From positions 28,137,795 through 28,201,794 of the forward strand of contig NC_092670.1 in the NCBI RefSeq assembly GCF_964355755.1: a stretch of 64,000 nucleotides of DNA, written 5' to 3'. This stretch comes from Antedon mediterranea. Lineage: Eukaryota; Echinodermata; Crinoidea; Comatulida; Antedonidae. Shown here one piece after another: positions 1 through 14,072 of the stretch (position 1 is its first letter; the number at the start of each line of letters is the position of its first letter). A model generated the notes under the pieces. It was not told the DNA's origin and searched no databases. It was given only the letters and a program-made list of their open reading frames with translations. The position numbers and the translations under genes were made by a program.

Positions 1-43
1 CGAAAATCACAAAATTGTCTAAAATGTCTCAAAATGCGATTTG

Positions 44-295
44 AAGCTATTCTTTACACTTTGCTGTTTTGTGTGAATAATTTTTGTCAAAATGCTCAAA
101 ATGGTCAAAAACGTTTTTAAATACTATATTAAGCTATTTTGTGTTCTTTGATGTTTTTGTGTGAAAAGTTTTTTCGAAATGCTCAAAATGGTCTAAAACG
201 GTTTCTAATGTGATTTTAAGCACTTTGATGTTTTTATGTTAACAACTTTTTTAGAAAATTACAAAATGGTCTAAAACGTCTCCAAATGCGATTTG
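44..295 (+). repeat. First B-C-D diverged trimer (87+87+78 bp)
   Basis: Three consecutive variant monomers form a fixed cassette that recurs dozens of times. B (44-130) has TGTACACTTTGCTGTTTTGT (here TTTACAC) and GTCAAAAACGTTTTTAAATA; it matches A at roughly three quarters of positions. C (131-217) has GTGTTCTTTGATG or GTGCTCTTTGATG, then ATGCTCAAAATGGTCTAAAA and CGGTTTCTAATGTGA. D (218-295) resembles A but lacks about 10 bp at its start (AAGCACTTTGATG directly follows) and usually has AACAACTTTTTTAGAAAAT. B and C share GAAATGCTCAAAATGGTC, so they are closer to each other than to A. The order B, C, D is kept almost everywhere, although some trimers carry an A-like third member (AACAAGTTTTTTCG) instead of typical D. 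Confidence 0.93.
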
Positions 296-723
296 AAGCA
301 ATTCTAAGCACTTTGGTGTTTTTATGTTAACAAGTTTTTTCGAAAATCACAAAATGGTCTAAAACGTCTCCAAATGCGATTTGAAGCTATTCTGTACACT
401 TTGCTGTTTTGTGTGAATAATTTTTGTTGAAATGCTCAAAATGGTCAAAAACGTTTTTAAATACGATATTAAGCTATTTTGTGCTCTTTGATGTTTTTGT
501 GTGAAAAGTTTTATCGAAATGCTCAAAATGGTCTAAAACGGTTTCTAATGTGATTTTAAGCACTTTGGTGTTTTTATGTTAACAAGTTTTTTCGAAAATC
601 ACAAAATGGTCTAAAATGTCTCCAAATGCGATTTGAAGCTTTTCTAAGCACTTTGGTGTTTTTATGTTAACAAGTTTTTTCGAAAATCACAAAATGGTCT
701 AAAACGTCTCCAAATGTGATTTG

Positions 724-987
724 AAGCTATTCTAAACACTTTGGTGTTTTTATGTTAACAAGTTTTTTCGAAAATCACAAATTGGTCTAAAACGTCTCCA
801 AATGCGATTTGAAGCTATTTTAAGCACTTTGGTGTTTTTGTGTAACCAAGTTTTTTCGAAAATCACAAAAGGGTCTAAAATGTCTCAAAATGCGATTTGA
901 AGCTATTCTGTACACTTTGATGTTTTTTTGTTAACAAGTTTTTTCGAAAGTCACAAAATGGTCTAAAAAGTCTCCAAATGCGATTTG
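724..987 (+). repeat. Linked three-monomer cassette with GTGTAACC and GAAAGTC markers
   Basis: Three consecutive 88-bp A-family units carry private variants that travel together. Unit 1 (724-811) has CTAAACACTTTGG and CACAAATTGGTC. Unit 2 (812-899) has TTTTTGTGTAACCAAG and CACAAAAGGGTC. Unit 3 (900-987) has TGTACACTTTGATGTTTTTT and CGAAAGTCACAAAATGG. The same trio, or units 2 and 3 of it, reappears for example near 3420, 4805, 5580, 9120-9200 (unit 1 only), 11790, 18000, 25070, 28350, 33610, 53650 and 63512. The linkage shows that amplification copied blocks, not single monomers. Confidence 0.85.
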
Positions 988-2659
988 AAGCTATTCTAAG
1001 CACTTTGGTGTTTTTATGTTAACAAGTTTTATCGAAAATCACAAAATGGTGTAAAACGTCTCCAAATGCGATTTGAAGCTATTCTAAGCACTTTGGTTTT
1101 TTATGTTAACAAGTTTTTTCGAAAATCACAAAATGGTGTAAAACGTCTCCAAATGCGATTTTAAGCTATTCTAAGCAATTTGGTGTTTTTATGTTAACAA
1201 GTTTTTTCGAAAATCACAAAATGGTCTAAAACGTCTCCAAATGCGATTTGAAGCTATTCTGTACACTTTGCTGTTTTGTGAGAATAATTTTTGTCGAAAT
1301 GCTCAAAATGGTCAAAAACGTTTTTAAATACGATATTAAGCTATTTTGTGCTCTTTGATGTTTTTGTGTGAAAAGTTTTATCGAAATGCTCAAAATGGTC
1401 TAAAACGGTTTCTAATGTGATTTTAAGCACTTTGATGTTTTTATGTTAACAACTTTTTTAGAAAATTACAAAATGGTGTAAAACGTCTCCAAATGCGATT
1501 TGAAGCTATTCTAAGCAATTTCGTGTTTTTATGTTAACAAGTTTTTTCTAAAATCACAAAATGGTCTAAAATGTCTCCAAATGCGATTTTAAGGTATTCT
1601 AAGCACTTTGGTGTTTTTATGTTAACAAGTTTTTTCGAAAATCACAAAATGGTCTAAAACGTCTACAAATGCGATTTGAAGCTATTCTAAGCACTTTGGT
1701 GTTTTTATGTTAACAAGTTTTTTCGAAAATCACAAAATGGTATAAAACGTCTCCAAATGCGATTTGAAGATTTTCTAAGCACTTTGGTGTTTTTATGTTT
1801 ACAAGTTTTTTCGAAAATCACAAAATGGTCTAAAACGTCTCCAAATGCGATTTGAAGCTATTCCGTACACTTTGCTGTTTTGTGTGAATAATTTTGTCAA
1901 AATGCTCAAAATGGTCAAAAACGTTTTTAAATACTATATTAAGCTATTTTGTGTTCTTTGATGTTTTTGTGTGAAAAGTTTTATCGAAATGCTCAAAATG
2001 GTCTAAAACGGTTTCTAATGAAATGATTTTAAGAACTTTGATGTTTTTATGTTAACAACTTTTTTAGAAAATCACAAAATGGTCTAAAACGTCTCCAAAT
2101 GCGATTTGAAGCAATTCTAAGCACTTTGGTGTTTTTATGTTAACAAGTTTTTTCGAAAATCACAAAATGGTATAAAACCTCTCCAAATGCGATTTTAAGG
2201 TATTCTAAGCACTTTGGTGTTTTTATGTTAACAAGTTTTTTCGAAAACCACAAAATGGTATAAAACGTCTCCAAATGCGATTTGAAGCAATTCTAAGCAC
2301 TTTGGTGTTTTTATGTTAACAAGTTTTTTCGAAAATCACAAAATGGTATAAAACGTCTCCAAATGAGATTTTAAGGTATTCTAAGCACTTTGGTGTTTTT
2401 ATGTTAACAAGTTTTTTCGAAAATCACAAAATGGTCTAAAACGTCTACAAATGCGATTTGAAGCTATTCTAAGCACTTTGGTGTTTTTATGTTAACAAGT
2501 TTTTTCGAAAATCACAAAATGGTATAAAACGTCTCCAAATGCGATTTTAAGCTATTCTAAGCAATTTGGTGTTTTTATGTTAACAAGTTTTTTCGAAAAT
2601 CACAAAATGGTCGAAAATGTCACAAAATGCGATTTGAAGCTATTCTAAGCACTTTGGTG

Positions 2660-4180
2660 TTATTATGTTAACAAGTTTTTTCGAAAATCACAAATTGGTC
2701 TAAAACGTCTCCAAATGCGATTTGAAGCTATTTTAAGCACTTTGGTGTTTTTGTGTAACCAAGTTTTTTCGAAAATCACAAAAGGGTCTAAAATGTCTAA
2801 AAATACGATTTGAAGCTATTCTGTACACTTTGATGTTTTTTTGTTAACAAGTTTTTTCGAAAGTCACAAAATGGTCTAAAACGTCTCCAAATGCGATTTG
2901 AAGCTATTCTAAGCACTTTGGTGTTTTTATGTTAACAAGTTTTTTCGAAAATCACAAAATGGTGTAAAACGTCTCCAAATGCGATTTGAAGCTATTCTAA
3001 GCACTTTGGTGTTTTTATGTTAACAAGTTTTTTCGAAAATCACAAAATGGTGTAAAACTTCTCCAAATACGATTTTAAGCTATTCTAAGCAATTTGGTGT
3101 TTTTATGTTAACAAGTTTTTTCGAAAATCACAAAATGGTCTAAAACGTCTCCAAATGCGATTTGAAGTTATTCTGTACACTTTGCTGTTTTGTGAGAATA
3201 ATTTTTGTCGAAATGCTCAAAATGGTCAAAAACGTTTTTAAATACGATATTAAGCTATTTTGTGCTCTTTGATGTTTTTGTGTGAAAAGTTTTATCGAAA
3301 TGCTCAAAATGGTCTAAAACGGTTTCTAATGTGATTTTAAGCACTTTGGTGTTTTTATGTTAACAAGTTTTTTCGAAAATCACAAAATGGTCTAAAACGT
3401 CTCCAAATGTGATTTGAAGCTATTCTAAACACTTTGGTGTTTTTATGTTAACAAGTTTTTTCGAAAATCACAAATTGGTCTAAAACGTATCCAAATGCGA
3501 TTTGAAGCTATTTTAAGCACTTTGGTGTTTTTGTGTAACCAAGTTTTTTCGAAAATCACAAAAGGGTCTAAAATGTCTCAAAATGCGATTTGAAGCTATT
3601 CTGTACACTTTGATGTTTTTTTGTTAACAAGTTTTTTCGAAAGTCACAAAATGGTCTAAAACGTCTCCAAATGCGATTTGAAGCTATTCTAAGCACTTTG
3701 GTGTTTTTATGTTAACAAGTTTTTTCGAAAATCACAAAATGGTGTAAAACGTCTCCAAATGCGATTTGAAGCTATTCTAAGCACTTTGGTGTTTTTATGT
3801 TAACAAGTTTTTTCGAAAATCACAAAATGGTGTAAAACTTCTCCAAATACGATTTTAAGCTATTCTAAGCAATTTGGTGTTTTTATGTTAACAAGTTTTT
3901 TCGAAAATCACAAAATGGTCTAAAACGTCTCCAAATGCGATTTGAAGCTATTCTGTACACTTTGCTGTTTTGTGTGAATAATTTTTGTTGAAATGCTCAA
4001 AATGGTCAAAAACGTTTTTAAATACTATATTAAGCTATTTTGTGTTCTTTGATGTTTTTGTGTGAAAAGTTTTATCGAAATGCTCAAAATGGTCTAAAAC
4101 GGTTTCTAATGTGATTTTAAGCACTTTGATGTTTTTATGTTAACAAGTTTTTTCGAAAATCACAAAATGGTGTAAAACGT
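2660..4180 (+). repeat. Tandem duplication with 780-bp period
   Basis: The text beginning CTCCAAATACGATTTTAAGC at 3061 reappears at 3841, exactly 780 bp on, and the flanking monomers align at the same offset from about 2660 to 3400 against 3440 to 4180. The period equals one BCD trimer (252 bp) plus six A monomers. The related block at about 13.6-14.2 kb has only one copy, so this is a local gain or loss. Confidence 0.85.
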
Positions 4181-4299
4181 CTCCAAATGCGATTTGAAGC
4201 TATTCTAAGCACGTTGGTGTTTTTATGTTAACAAGTTTTTTCGAAAATCACAAAATGGTCTAAAACGTCTCCAAATGCGATTTGAAGCAATTCTAAGCA

Positions 4300-7200
4300 C
4301 TTTGGTGTTTTTATGGTAACGAGTTATTTCGAAAATCACAAAATGGTCTAAAACGTCTCCAAATGCGATTTGAAGCTATTCTGTACACTTTGCTGTTTTG
4401 TGTGAATAATTTTTGTCAAAATGCTCAAAATGGTCAAAAACGTTTTTTAATACTATATTAAGCTATTTTGTGCTCTTTGATGTTTTTGTGTGAAAAGTTT
4501 TATCGAAATGCTCAAAATGGTCTAAAACGGTTTCTAATGTGATTTTAAGCACTTTGATGTTTTTATGTTAACAACTTTTTTAGAAAATTACAAAATGGTG
4601 TAAAACGTCTCCAAATGCGATTTGAAGCTATTCTAAGCACTTTGGTGTTTTTATGGTAACGAGTTTTTTTGAATATCACAAAATGGTCTAAAATGTCTCC
4701 AAATGCGATTTGAAGCTTTTCTAAGCACTTTGGTGTTTTTATGTTAACAAGTTTTTTCGAAAATCACAAAATGGTCTAAAACGTCTCCAAATGTGATTTG
4801 AAGCTATTCTAAACACTTTGGTGTTTTTATGTTAACAAGTTTTTTCGAAAATCACAAATTGGTCTAAAACGTCTCCAAATGCGATTTGAAGCTAGTTTAA
4901 GCACTTTGGTGTTTTTGTGTAACCAAGTTTTTTCGAAAATCACAAAAGGGTCTAAAATGTCTCAAAATGCGATTTGAAGCTATTCTGTACACTTTGATGT
5001 TTTTTTTGTTAACAAGTTTTTTCGAAAGTCACAAAATGGTCTAAAACGTCTCCAAATGCGATTTGAAGCTATTCTAAGCACTTTGGTGTTTTTATGTTAA
5101 CAAGTTTTTTCGAAAATCACAAAATGGTGTAAAACGTCTCCAAATGCGATTTGAAGCTATTCTAAGCAATTTGGTGTTTTTATGTTAACAAGTTTTTTCG
5201 AAAATCACAAAATGGTGTAAAACGTCTCCAAATGCGATTTTAAGCTATTCTAAGCAATTTGGTGTTCTTTTATGTTAACAAGTTTTTTCGAAAATCACAA
5301 AATGGTCTAAAACGTCTCCAAATGCGATTTGAAGCTATTCTGTACACTTTGCTGTTTTGTGAGAATAATTTTTGTCGAAATGCTCAAAATGGTCAAAAAC
5401 GTTTTTAAATACGATATTAAGCTATTTTGTGCTCTTTGATGTTTTTGTGTGAAAAGTTTTATCGAAATGCTCAAAATGGTCTAAAACGGTTTCTATTGTG
5501 ATTTTAAGCACTTTGGTGTTTTTATGTTAACAAGTTTTTTCGAAAATCACAAAATGGTCTAAAACGTCTCCAAATGTGATTTGAAGCTATTCTAAACACT
5601 TTGGTGTTTTTATGTTAACAAGTTTTTTCGAAAATCACAAATTGGTCTAAAACGTCTCCAAATGCGATTTGAAGCTATTTTAAGCACTTTGGTGTTTTTG
5701 TGTAACCAAGTTTTTTCGAAAATCACAAAAGGGTCTAAAATGTCTCAAAATGCGATTTGAAGCTATTCTGTACACTTTGATGTTTTTTTGTTAACAAGTT
5801 TTTTCGAAAGTCACAAAATGGTCTAAAACGTCTCCAAATGCGATTTGAAGCTATTCTAAGCACTTTGCTGTTTTGTGTGAATAATTTTTGTCGAAATGCT
5901 CAAAATGGTCAAAAACGTTTTTAAATACGATATTAAGCTATTTTGTGCTCTTTGATGTTTTTGTGTGAAAAGTTTTATCGAAATGCTCAAAATGGTCTAA
6001 AACGGTTTCTAATGTGATTTTAAGCACTTTGATGTTTTTATGTTAACAACTTTTTTAGAAAATCACAAAATGGTCTAAAACGTCTCCAAATGCGATTTGA
6101 AGCAATTCTAAGCACTTTGGTGTTTTTATGGTAACGAGTTTTTTTGAATATCACAAAATGGTCTAAAATGTCTCCAAATGCGATTTGAAGCTTTTCTAAG
6201 CACATTGGTGTTTTTATGTTAACAAGTTTTTTCGAAAATCACAAAATGGTCTAAAACGTCTCCAAATGCGATTTGAAGCTATTCTGTACACTTTGCTGTT
6301 TTGTGTGAATAATTTTTGTCGAAATGCTCAAAATGGTCAAAAACGTTTTTAAATACGATATTAAGCTATTTTGTGCTCTTTTATGTTTTTGTGTGAAAAG
6401 TTTTATCGAAATGCTCAAAATGGTCTAAAACGGTTTCTAATGTGATTTTAAGCACTTTGATGTTTTTATGTTAACAACTTTTTTAGAAAATCACAAAATG
6501 GTCTAAAACGTCTCCAAATGCGATTTGAAGCAATTCTAAGCACTTTGGTGTTTTTATGGTAACGAGTTTTTTTGAATATCACAAAATGGTCTAAAATGTC
6601 TCCAAATGCGATTTGAAGCTTTTCTAAGCACTTTGGTGTTTTTATGGTAACGAGTTATTTCGAAAATCACAAAATGGTCTAAAACGTCTCCAAATGCGAT
6701 TTGAAGCTATTCTGTACACTTTGCTGTTTTGTGTGAATAATTTTTGTCAAAATGCTCAAAATGGTCAAAAACGTTTTTAAATACTATATTAAGCTATTTT
6801 GTGCTCTTTGATGTTTTTGTGTGAAAAGTTTTATCGAAATGCTCAAAATGGTCTAAAACGGTTTCTAATGTGATTTTAAGCACTTTGATGTTTTTATGTT
6901 AACAACTTTTTTAGAAAATTACAAATTGGTGTAAAACGTCTCCAAATGCGATTTGAAGCTATTCTAAGCAATTTGGTGTTTTTATGTTAACAAGTTTTTT
7001 CGAAAATCACAAAATGGTCTAAAACGTCTCCAAATGCGATTTGAAGCTATTCTAAGCACTTTTGTGTTTTTATGTTAACAAGTTTTTTCGAAAATCACAA
7101 AATGGTCTAAAATGTCTCCAAATGCGATTTGAAGCTTTTCTAAGCACTTTTGTGTTTTTATGTTTACAAGTTTTTTCGAAAATCACAAAATGGTCTAAAA

Positions 7201-10200
7201 CGTCTCCAAATGCGATTTGAAGCTATTCTGTACACTTTGCTGTTTTGTGTGAATAATTTTTGTCAAAATGCTCAAAATGGTCAAAAACGGTTTTAAATAC
7301 TATATTAAGCTATTTTGTGTTCTTTGATGTTTTTATGTGAAAAGTTTTATCGAAATGCTCAAAATGGTCTAAAACGGTTTCTAATGTGATTTTAAGAACT
7401 TTGATGTTTTTATGTTAAAAACTTTTTTAGAAAATCACAAAATGGTCTAAAACGTCTCCAAATGCGATTTGAAGCAATTCTAAGCACTTTGGTGTTTTTA
7501 TGTTAACACGTTTTTTCGAAAATCACAAAATGGTCTACAACGTCTCCAAATGCGATTTGAAGCTATTCTAAGCACTTTGGTGTTTTTATGTTAACAAGTT
7601 TTTTCGAAAATCACAAAGTGGTATAAAACGTCTCCAAATGCGATTTTAATGTATTCTAAGCACTTTGGTGTTTTTATGTTAACAAGTTTTTTCGAAAATC
7701 ACAAATTGGTCTAAAACGTCTCCAAATGCGATTTGAAGCTATTTTAAGCACTTTGGTGTTTTTGTGTAACCAAGTTTTTTCGAAAATCACAAAAGGGTCT
7801 AAAATGTCTCAAAATGCGATTTGAAGCTATTCTGTACACTTTGATGTTTTTATGTTAACAACTTTTTTAGAAAATCACAAAATGGTCTAAAACGTCTCCA
7901 AATGCGATTTGAAGCAATTCTAAGCACTTTGGTGTTTTTATGGTAACGAGTTTTTTTGAATATCACAAAATGGTCTAAAATGTCTCCAAATGCGATTTGA
8001 AGCTTTTCTAAGCACGTTGGTGTTTTTATGTTTACAAGTTTTTTCGAAAATCACAAAATGGTCTAAAACGGCTCCAAATACGATTTGAAGCTATTCTAAG
8101 CACTTTGGTGTTTTTATGTTAACAAGTTTTTTCGAAAATCACAAAATGGTCTAAAACGTCTCCAAATGCGATTTGAAGCTATTCTAAGCACTTTGGTGTT
8201 TTTATGTTAACAAGTTTTTTCGAAAATCACAAAATGGTGTAAAACGTCTCCAAATGCGATTTGAAGCTATTCTAAGCAATTTTGTGTTTTTATGTTAACA
8301 AGTTTTTTCGAAAATCACAAAATGGTCTAAAACGTCTCCAAATGCGATTTGAAGCTATTCTAAGCACTTTTGTGTTTTTATGTTAACAAGTTTTTTCGAA
8401 AATCACAAAATGGTCTAAAATGTCTCAAAATGCGATTTGAAGCTATTCTGTACACTTTGCTGTTTTGTGTGAATAATTTTTGTCAAAATGCTCAAAATGG
8501 TCAAAAACGTTTTTAAATACTATATTAAGCTATTTTGTGTTCTTTGATGTTTTTGTGTGAAAAGTTTTTTCGAAATGCTCAAAATGGTCTAAAACGGTTT
8601 CTAATGTGATTTTAAGCACTTTGATGTTTTTATGTTAACAACTTTTTTAGAAAATTACAAAATGGTCTAAAACGTCTCCAAATGCAATTTGAAGCAATTC
8701 TAAGCACTTTGGTGTTTTTATGTTAACAAGTTTTTTCGAAAATCACAAAATGGTCTAAAACGTCTCCAAATGCTATTTGAAGCTATTCTGTACACTTTGC
8801 TGTTTTGTGTGAATAATTTTTGTTGAAATGCTCAAAATGGTCAAAAACGTTTTTAAATACGATATTAAGCTATTTTGTGCTCTTTGATGTTTTTGTGTGA
8901 AAAGTTTTATCGAAATGCTCAAAATGGTCTAAAACGGTTTCTAATGTGATTTTAAGCACTTTGGTGTTTTTATGTTAACAAGTTTTTTCGAAAATCACAA
9001 AATGGTCTAAAATATCTCCAAATGCGATTTGAAGCTTTTCTAAGCACTTTGGTGTTTTTATGTTAACAAGTTTTTTCGAAAATCACAAAATGGTCTAAAA
9101 CGTCTCCAAATGTGATTTGAAGCTATTCTAAACACTTTGGTGTTTTTATGTTAACAAGTTTTTTCGAAAATCACAAATTGGTCTAAAACGTCTCCAAATG
9201 CGATTTTAAGCAATTCTAAGCACTTTGGTGTTTTTATGTTAAAAAGTTTTTTTCGAAAATCACAAAATGGTCTAAAACCTCTCCAAATGCGATTTGAAGC
9301 TATTCTGTACACTTTGCTGTTTTGTGTGAATAATTTTTGTCGAAATGCTCAAAATGGTCAAAAACGTTTTTAAATACGATATTAAGCTATTTTGTGCTCT
9401 TTGATGTTTTTGTGTGAAAAGTTTTATCGAAATGCTCAAAATGGTCTAAAACGGTTTCTAATGTGATTTTAAGCACTTTGGTGTTTTTATGTTAACAAGT
9501 TTTTTCGAAAATCACAAAATGGTCTAAAACGTCTCCAAATGTGATTTGAAGCTATTTTAAACACTTTGGTGTTTTTATGTTAATAAGTTTTTTCGAAAAT
9601 CACAAATTGGTCTAAAACGTCTCCAAATGCGATTTGAAGCTTTTCTAAGCACTTTGGTGTTTTTATGGTAACGAGTTATTTCGAAAATCACAAAATGGTC
9701 TAAAACGTCTCCAAATGCGATTTGAAGCTATTCTGTACACTTTGCTGTTTTGTGTGAATAATTTTTGTCAAAATGCTCAAAATGGTCAAAAACGTTTTTA
9801 AATACTATATTAAGCTATTTTGTGTTCTTTGATGTTTTTATGTGAAAAGTTTTATCGAAATGCTCAAAATGGTCTAAAACGGTTTCTAATGTGATTTTAA
9901 GAACTTTGATGTTTTTATGTTAAAAACTTTTTTAGAAAATCACAAAATGGTCTAAAACGTCTCCAAATGCGATTTGAAGCAATTCTAAGCACTTTGGTGT
10001 TTTTATGTTAACACTTTTTTTCGAAAATCACAAAATGGTCTACAACGTCTCCAAATGCGATTTGAAGATATTCTAAGCACTTTGGTGTTTTTATGTTAAC
10101 AAGTTTTTTCGAAAATCACAAAGTGGTATAAAACGTCTCCAAATGCGATTTTAAGGTATTCTAAGCACTTTGGTGTTTTTATGTTAACAAGTTTTTTAGA

Positions 10201-13030
10201 AAATCACAAAATGGTCTAAAACGTCTCCAAATGCGATTTGAAGCAATTCTAAGCACTTTGGTGTTTTTATGGTAACGAGTTTTTTTGAATATCACAAAAT
10301 GGTCTAAAATGTCTCCAAATGCGATTTGAAGCTTTTCTAAGCACTTTGGTGTTTTTATGTTAACAAGTTTTTTCGAAAATCACAAAATGGTCTAAAACGT
10401 CTCCAAATGCGATTTGAAGCTATTCTGTACACTTTGCTGTTTTGTGTGAATAATTTTTGTCGAAATGCTCAAAATGGTCAAAAACGTTTTTAAATACGAT
10501 ATTAAGCTATTTTGTGCTCTTTGATGTTTTTGTGTGAAAAGTTTTATCGAAATGCTCAAAATGGTCTAAAACGGTTTCTAATGTGATTTTAAGCACTTTG
10601 ATGTTTTTATGTTAACAACTTTTTTAGAAAATCACAAAATGGTCTAAAACGTCTCCAAATGCGATTTGAAGCTTTTCTAAGCACTTTTGTGTTTTTATGT
10701 TTACAAGTTTTTTCGAAAATCACAAAATGGTCTAAAACGGCTCCAAATACGATTTGAAGCTATTCTAAGCACTTTGGTGTTTTTATGTTAACAAGTTTTT
10801 TCGAAAATCACAAAATGGTCTAAAACGTCTCCAAATGCGATTTGAAGCTATTCTAAGCACTTTGGTGTTTTTATGTTAACAAGTTTTTTCGAAAATCACA
10901 AAATGGTGTAAAACGTCTCCAAATGCGATTTGAAGCTATTCTAAGCAATTTTGTGTTTTTATGTTAACAAGTTTTTTCGAAAATCACAAAATGGTCTAAA
11001 ACGTCTCCAAATGCGATTTGAAGCTATTCTAAGCACTTTTGTGTTTTTATGTTAACAAGTTTTTTCGAAAATCACAAAATTGTCTAAAATGTCTCAAAAT
11101 GCGATTTGAAGCTATTCTTTACACTTTGCTGTTTTGTGTGAATAATTTTTGTCAAAATGCTCAAAATGGTCAAAAACGTTTTTAAATACTATATTAAGCT
11201 ATTTTGTGTTCTTTGATGTTTTTGTGTGAAAAGTTTTTTCGAAATGCTCAAAATGGTCTAAAACGGTTTCTAATGTGATTTTAAGCACTTTGATGTTTTT
11301 ATGTTAACAACTTTTTTAGAAAATTACAAAATGGTCTAAAACGTCTCCAAATGCGATTTGAAGCAATTCTAAGCACTTTGGTGTTTTTATGTTAACAAGT
11401 TTTTTCGAAAATCACAAAATGGTCTAAAACGTCTCCAAATGCGATTTGAAGCTATTCTGTACACTTTGCTGTTTTGTGTGAATAATTTTTGTTGAAATGC
11501 TCAAAATGGTCAAAAACGTTTTTAAATACGATATTAAGCTATTTTGTGCTCTTTGATGTTTTTGTGTGAAAAGTTTTATCGAAATGCTCAAAATGGTCTA
11601 AAACGGTTTCTAATGTGATTTTAAGCACTTTGGTGTTTTTATGTTAACAAGTTTTTTCGAAATTCACAAAATGGTCTAAAATGTCTCCAAATGCGATTTG
11701 AAGCTTTTCTAAGCACTTTGGTGTTTTTATGTTAACAAGTTTTTTCGAAAATCACAAAATGGTCTAAAACGTCTCCAAATGTGATTTGAAGCTATTCTAA
11801 ACACTTTGGTGTTTTTATGTTAACAAGTTTTTTCGAAAATCACAAATTGGTCTAAAACGTCTCCAAATGCGATTTGAAGCTATTTTAAGCACTTTGGTGT
11901 TTTTGTGTAACCAAGTTTTTTCGAAAATCACAAAAGGGTCTAAAATGTCTCAAAATGCGATTTGAAGCTATTCTGTACACTTTGATGTTTTTTTGTTAAC
12001 AAGTTTTTTCGAAAGTCACAAAATGGTCTAAAAAGTCTCCAAATGCGATTTGAAGCTATTCTAAGCACTTTGGTGTTTTTATGTTAACAAGTTTTATCGA
12101 AAATCACAAAATGGTGTAAAACGTCTCCAAATGCGATTTGAAGCTATTCTAAGCACTTTGGTGTTTTTATGTTAACAAGTTTTTTCGAAAATCACAAAAT
12201 GGTGTAAAACGTCTCCAAATGCGATTTTAAGCTATTCTAAGCAATTTGGTGTTTTTATGTTAACAAGTTTTTTCGAAAATCACAAAATGGTCTAAAACGT
12301 CTCCAAATGCGATTTGAAGCTATTCTGTACACTTTGCTGTTTTGTGAGAATAATTTTTGTCGAAATGCTCAAAATGGTCAAAAACGTTTTTAAATACGAT
12401 ATTAAGCTATTTTGTGCTCTTTGATGTTTTTGTGTGAAAAGTTTTATCGAAATGCTCAAAATGGTCTAAAACGGTTTCTAATGTGATTTTAAGCACTTTG
12501 ATGTTTTTATGTTAACAACTTTTTTAGAAAATTACAAAATGGTGTAAAACGTCTCCAAATGCGATTTGAAGCTATTCTAAGCAATTTCGTGTTTTTATGT
12601 TAACAAGTTTTTTCGAAAATCACAAAATGGTCTAAAACGTCTCCAAATGCGATTTGAAGCTATTCTAAGCACTTTTGTGTTTTTATGTTAACAAGTTTTT
12701 TCGAAAATCACAAAATGGTCTAAAATGTCTCCAAATGCGATTTTAAGGTATTCTAAGCACTTTGGTGTTTTTATGTTAACAAGTTTTTTCGAAAATCACA
12801 AAATGGTCTAAAACGTCTACAAATGCGATTTGAAGCTCTTCTAAGCACTTTGGTGTTTTTATGTTAACAAGTTTTTTCGAAAATCACAAAATGGTATAAA
12901 ACGTCTCCAAATGCGATTTGAAGATTTTCTAAGCACTTTGGTGTTTTTATGTTTACAAGTTTTTTCGAAAATCACAAAATGGTCTAAAACGTCTCCAAAT
13001 GCGATTTGAAGCTATTCTGTACACTTTGCT
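4300..13030 (+). repeat. Block P: 8.7-kb super-repeat, copy 1
   Basis: This block aligns with 17490-26307 at an offset of 13189, rising to 13277 after an extra 88-bp monomer in the second copy near 20880. Rare variants are shared in order: GAGTTATTTCG (4321 and 17511), CTAGTTTAAG (4892 and 18081), GTGTTCTTTT (5262 and 18451) and GGCTCCAAATA (8070 and 21347). Only scattered single-base differences were noticed. Limits are approximate. Confidence 0.85.
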
Positions 13031-14072
13031 GTTTTGTGTGAATAATTTTGTCAAAATGCTCAAAATGGTCAAAAACGTTTTTAAATACTATATTAAGCTA
13101 TTTTGTGTTCTTTGATGTTTTTGTGTGAAAAGTTTTATCGAAATGCTCAAAATGGTCTAAAACGGTTTCTAATGAAATGATTTTAAGAACTTTGATGTTT
13201 TTATGTTAACAACTTTTTTAGAAAATCACAAAATGGTCTAAAACGTCTCCAAATGCGATTTGAAGCAATTCTAAGCACTTTGGTGTTTTTATGTTAACAA
13301 GTTTTTTCGAAAATCACAAAATGGTATAAAACGTCTCCAAATGCGATTTTAAGGTATTCTAAGCACTTTGGTGATTTTATGTTAACAAGTTTTTTCGAAA
13401 ATCACAAAATGGTCTAAAACGTCTACAAATGCGATTTGAAGCTATTCTAAGCACTTTGGTGTTTTTATGTTAACAAGTTTTTTCGAAAATCACAAAATGG
13501 TATAAAACGTCTCCAAATGCGATTTTAAGCTATTCTAAGCAATTTGGTGTTTTTATGTTAACAAGTTTTTTCGAAAATCACAAAATGGTCGAAAATGTCA
13601 CAAAATGCGATTTGAAGCTATTCTAAGCACTTTGGTGTTATTATGTTAACAAGTTTTTTCGAAAATCACAAATTGGTCTAAAACGTCTCCAAATGCGATT
13701 TGAAGCTATTTTAAGCACTTTGGTGTTTTTGTGTAACCAAGTTTTTTCGAAAATCACAAAAGGGTCTAAAATGTCTCAAAATGCGATTTGAAGGTATTCT
13801 GTACACTTTGATGTTTTTTTGTTAACAAGTTTTTTCGAAAGTCACAAAATGGTCTAAAACGTCTCCAAATGCGATTTGAAGCTATTCTAAGCACTTTGGT
13901 GTTTTTATGTTAACAAGTTTTTTCGAAAATCACAAAATGGTGTAAAACGTCTCCAAATGCGATTTGAAGCTATTCTAAGCACTTTGGTGTTTTTATGTTA
14001 ACAAGTTTTTTCGAAAATCACAAAATGGTGTAAAACTTCTCCAAATACGATTTTAAGCTATTCTAAGCAATT

